This document shows, piece after piece, positions 62,332 to 64,000 of a DNA stretch of 64,000 bases. A model generated the notes under the pieces. The model had not been told where the DNA came from and did not search any database. It worked only from the letters and a program-made list of their open reading frames with translations. The stretch is from Pedosphaera sp. (GTDB taxonomy: Bacteria; Verrucomicrobiota; Verrucomicrobiia; Limisphaerales; Pedosphaeraceae). The DNA lies in assembly GCA_028293325.1 (NCBI GenBank), contig JAQGPA010000080.1, positions 1-64,000 on the forward strand, read 5' to 3'. Every line of letters starts with the position of its first letter. Position 1 is the stretch's first letter. The translations under genes and the position numbers were made by a program.

Positions 62332-63531
62332 ATGGCTGGCCCTATCAATTGGCTTTTGCAGGTCGTGTCCGTCACCAAGTTTGGCTTGTTGAGCATTCCG
62401 CAACGGCGTGGTTCCGCGCTGGCCTCGATCATCGGCATCGCCGGCGTCGTTGCCGTGCTCGTCAGCGTGTTGTCCATGGCCACCGGTTTTCGCAAGACGA
62501 TGTCTGGCTCCATCCCGCCCGATGCCGTAATCGTATTGCGCAGCGGCGCAACTAGCGAAATGGTCAGCGGGCTGACACGCTCGGACACGCGTTTGATCTC
62601 CGAGGCGCCGGGCTTGGTGCATGGATCGGACGGACCGCTGGCATCGGCGGAATTATTTGTCATCATCGACCTGCCCAAACGCTCGACCGGCACCGATGTA
62701 AATGTGCCGATGCGCGGCGTGGAGCACGCGGCCTTTCAGGTCCGCGACAAACTGAAAATCGTGGAAGGCCGTGCGTTTGAATGGGGCAAAAACGAGGTCA
62801 TCATCGGCACCGCCGCCGTCAGCCAGTTCGCCGGTATGCAGGTCGGCGGCAAAATAAAAGTGGGCCGCGAACAATGGCCGATCGTGGGAATCTTTTCCGC
62901 CAACGGTGCAGCGGCGGAAACGGAGGTATGGACCGATGCCACCATGTTGCAGGGCGCTTTTAATCGCGGCGACTCCTTTCAAGCGGTTTATGGAAAGCTG
63001 GCCACACCCGGCGCCTTCAGCCAATTCAAGGACGCTCTCACCACCAATCCGCAACTCGATGTAAAGGTCGAGCGGCAGGCTGAATTTAACGACGCCCAAT
63101 CGGCGATGATGACAACGATGATTAATACCCTCGGTGTGTTGGTCGCGGGGTTGATGGCTGTGGGCGCTGTTTTCGGTGCGCTGAACACCATGTACAACGC
63201 TGTGTCCGCCCGCACACGTGAGATCGCCACGCTGCGCGCCTTGGGCTTTGGACGCGGGTCGGTGGTGTTTTCCGTGATGCTGGAATCGCTGGCGCTGGCG
63301 TTGATCGGCGGCCTGCTCGGCGCGGCGCTTGCTTATCTGTTCTTTAACGGCCATCGCACCTCGGCCATGAATTTCCAAAGTTTTAGCCAGGTATCGTTCG
63401 CGTTTGATGTGACGCCTGCGTTGTTGGTGAAAGGAATTGTGTGGGCGGCAATCATCGGGCTGATCGGCGGAATCTTTCCCGCCGTGCGTGCCGCGCGCCT
63501 GCCCATCGCATCGGCCTTGCGGGAACTTTGA
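62332..63531 (+). CDS. ABC transporter permease, FtsX/MacB type (second)
   Basis: 399 residues, same plan as the first permease: TM1 near 30-55 (ALASIIGIAGVVAVLVSVLS), periplasmic domain to about 260, and three TM helices with YNAVSARTREIATLRALGFG and IFPAVRAARLPIASALREL. Only one base separates it from the first. The two periplasmic domains differ clearly in sequence, so a heterodimeric transporter is expected. Substrate unknown. Confidence 0.92.
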   Translation: MAGPINWLLQVVSVTKFGLLSIPQRRGSALASIIGIAGVVAVLVSVLSMATGFRKTMSGSIPPDAVIVLRSGATSEMVSGLTRSDTRLISEAPGLVHGSDGPLASAELFVIIDLPKRSTGTDVNVPMRGVEHAAFQVRDKLKIVEGRAFEWGKNEVIIGTAAVSQFAGMQVGGKIKVGREQWPIVGIFSANGAAAETEVWTDATMLQGAFNRGDSFQAVYGKLATPGAFSQFKDALTTNPQLDVKVERQAEFNDAQSAMMTTMINTLGVLVAGLMAVGAVFGALNTMYNAVSARTREIATLRALGFGRGSVVFSVMLESLALALIGGLLGAALAYLFFNGHRTSAMNFQSFSQVSFAFDVTPALLVKGIVWAAIIGLIGGIFPAVRAARLPIASALREL

Positions 63532-63662
63532 TAAATTGTTGGCCGCTTGAATGTGATTGCCTCAACGGGGGATGAAATGCTAAGGATTGTGCCGAACACC
63601 TGAGTTTTTTTGATTCAAACAACCGTCCCGTGATTTGGGGCAATTCAGTTTCGGAGATCACT

Positions 63663-64000
63663 ATGAATAAATTCATCCTTTCCCTCCTGCTCCCGCTCAC
63701 CCTCGTCCTGCCGGCGCGCGCCGAATGGCCCGCCCGCGTCTTTGCCCCCTATATGTATCTCGGCGCGGGCGACGACTTCAAACTTACCGCCTGCGACGAC
63801 GCCTGCGGCCTCAAATATTATACCCTCGCCTTCATCATCGCCCGTCAGGATGGCACCGGCAAAGATGCCACCTACCATAAGGAACCCGCCTGGGACGGCC
63901 GCTTCCCCATGGACCAGAACCTTTACCAAGACCAAATCCAGGCCATTCGCAAACGTGGTGGCGACGTGATTGTCTCCTTCGGCGGCGAAGCCGGCAAGGA
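63663..64000 (+). CDS. GH18 chitinase-like protein, N-terminal part (runs past window end)
   Basis: 112 full codons in the window. MNKFILSLLLPLTLVLPARA is a signal peptide with AxA cleavage. VFAPYMYLGAG starts the TIM barrel, LKYYTLAFIIARQDG is strand 2, and KRGGDVIVSFGGEAGK matches the GH18 strand-3 region (SxGG). The catalytic DxxDxDxE motif would lie beyond the window. Secreted chitinase or related carbohydrate-binding protein. It is 131 bp after the ABC permease and probably separate. Confidence 0.82.
   Translation, partial: MNKFILSLLLPLTLVLPARAEWPARVFAPYMYLGAGDDFKLTACDDACGLKYYTLAFIIARQDGTGKDATYHKEPAWDGRFPMDQNLYQDQIQAIRKRGGDVIVSFGGEAGK

Overview
The window is most likely a chromosomal segment of a Verrucomicrobia member close to the Pedosphaera / subdivision 3 lineage. 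This is inferred from gene content: a very long secreted sugar dehydrogenase with Ig-like repeats ending in the RFYRVVLVP-type tail common in that lineage, several Tat-exported proteins, intergenic gaps full of short dispersed repeats, and strong C-ending codon preference. Nothing in the window proves the taxon. Housekeeping genes (mutY end, queD, ispA, rpoZ, smpB, rpmB, rpoD, one CAU tRNA) argue for a chromosome rather than a plasmid or prophage. No transposase, integrase, phage gene or CRISPR array was seen.

Layout. 1-5.5 kb: end of mutY, two paralogous repeat-rich secreted proteins whose flank was duplicated together with the beginning of a superoxide dismutase gene, the intact Mn-type SOD, a Tat-exported sugar-isomerase-like protein and a conserved unknown. 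5.6-8.1 kb: mscS, an unknown membrane-anchored protein, queD. 8.3-14.4 kb: a luxE / MFS / luxC group beside two divergent JmjC/cupin-like genes. 14.5-19 kb: a decayed patatin gene, a TPR protein, ispA, rpoZ, smpB, rpmB. 19.3-25 kb: a tightly overlapping polysaccharide operon (GT4, flippase, GT2, nucleotidyltransferase-like protein, Sfp-type phosphopantetheinyl transferase). 25.2-30.5 kb: one 1756-residue secreted PQQ-type dehydrogenase / cytochrome c / Ig protein. 30.5-36.2 kb: three more glycosyltransferases, one carrying two STAS domains, then a thioredoxin-like protein and pilT. 36.25-37.7 kb: a gene-free repeat mosaic. 37.7-44.7 kb: a lipoprotein, an orphan hybrid sensor kinase, a pyruvyltransferase, ankyrin and cupin proteins, a hydrolase. 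44.9-50 kb: an exopolysaccharide export operon (ExeA-like ATPase, Wzc-like protein with a degenerate kinase domain, two Wza-like proteins). 50.3-53.5 kb: rpoD and a secreted two-repeat protein. 53.6-58.7 kb: tRNA and an fkbH-ACP-VOC-MBOAT-SGNH operon. 59.1-63.5 kb: a MacA/MacB-like exporter with two separate permease genes. 63.7 kb to the end: start of a GH18 chitinase-like gene.

How the genes may work together. At least 15 genes across four blocks fit the making, modifying and exporting of a cell-surface polysaccharide: glycosyltransferases and flippase (19-23 kb, 30-34 kb), pyruvylation (40.5 kb), chain-length control and export (45-50 kb), and O-acylation by an MBOAT/SGNH pair that may be fed by an FkbH-loaded acyl carrier protein (54-59 kb). 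The only phosphopantetheinyl transferase in the window lies in the first block and could activate that carrier protein; this link is inference.

The most unusual items are the GT26-STAS-STAS fusion, the FkbH/ACP/MBOAT operon, the nucleotidyltransferase-like gene inside the glycan operon, and a dispersed non-coding element made of a CTCGTCGTCG tract followed by a tiny hairpin with a GNRA-type loop and covarying stem. All boundaries and calls were made by reading the sequence; no database search was possible.
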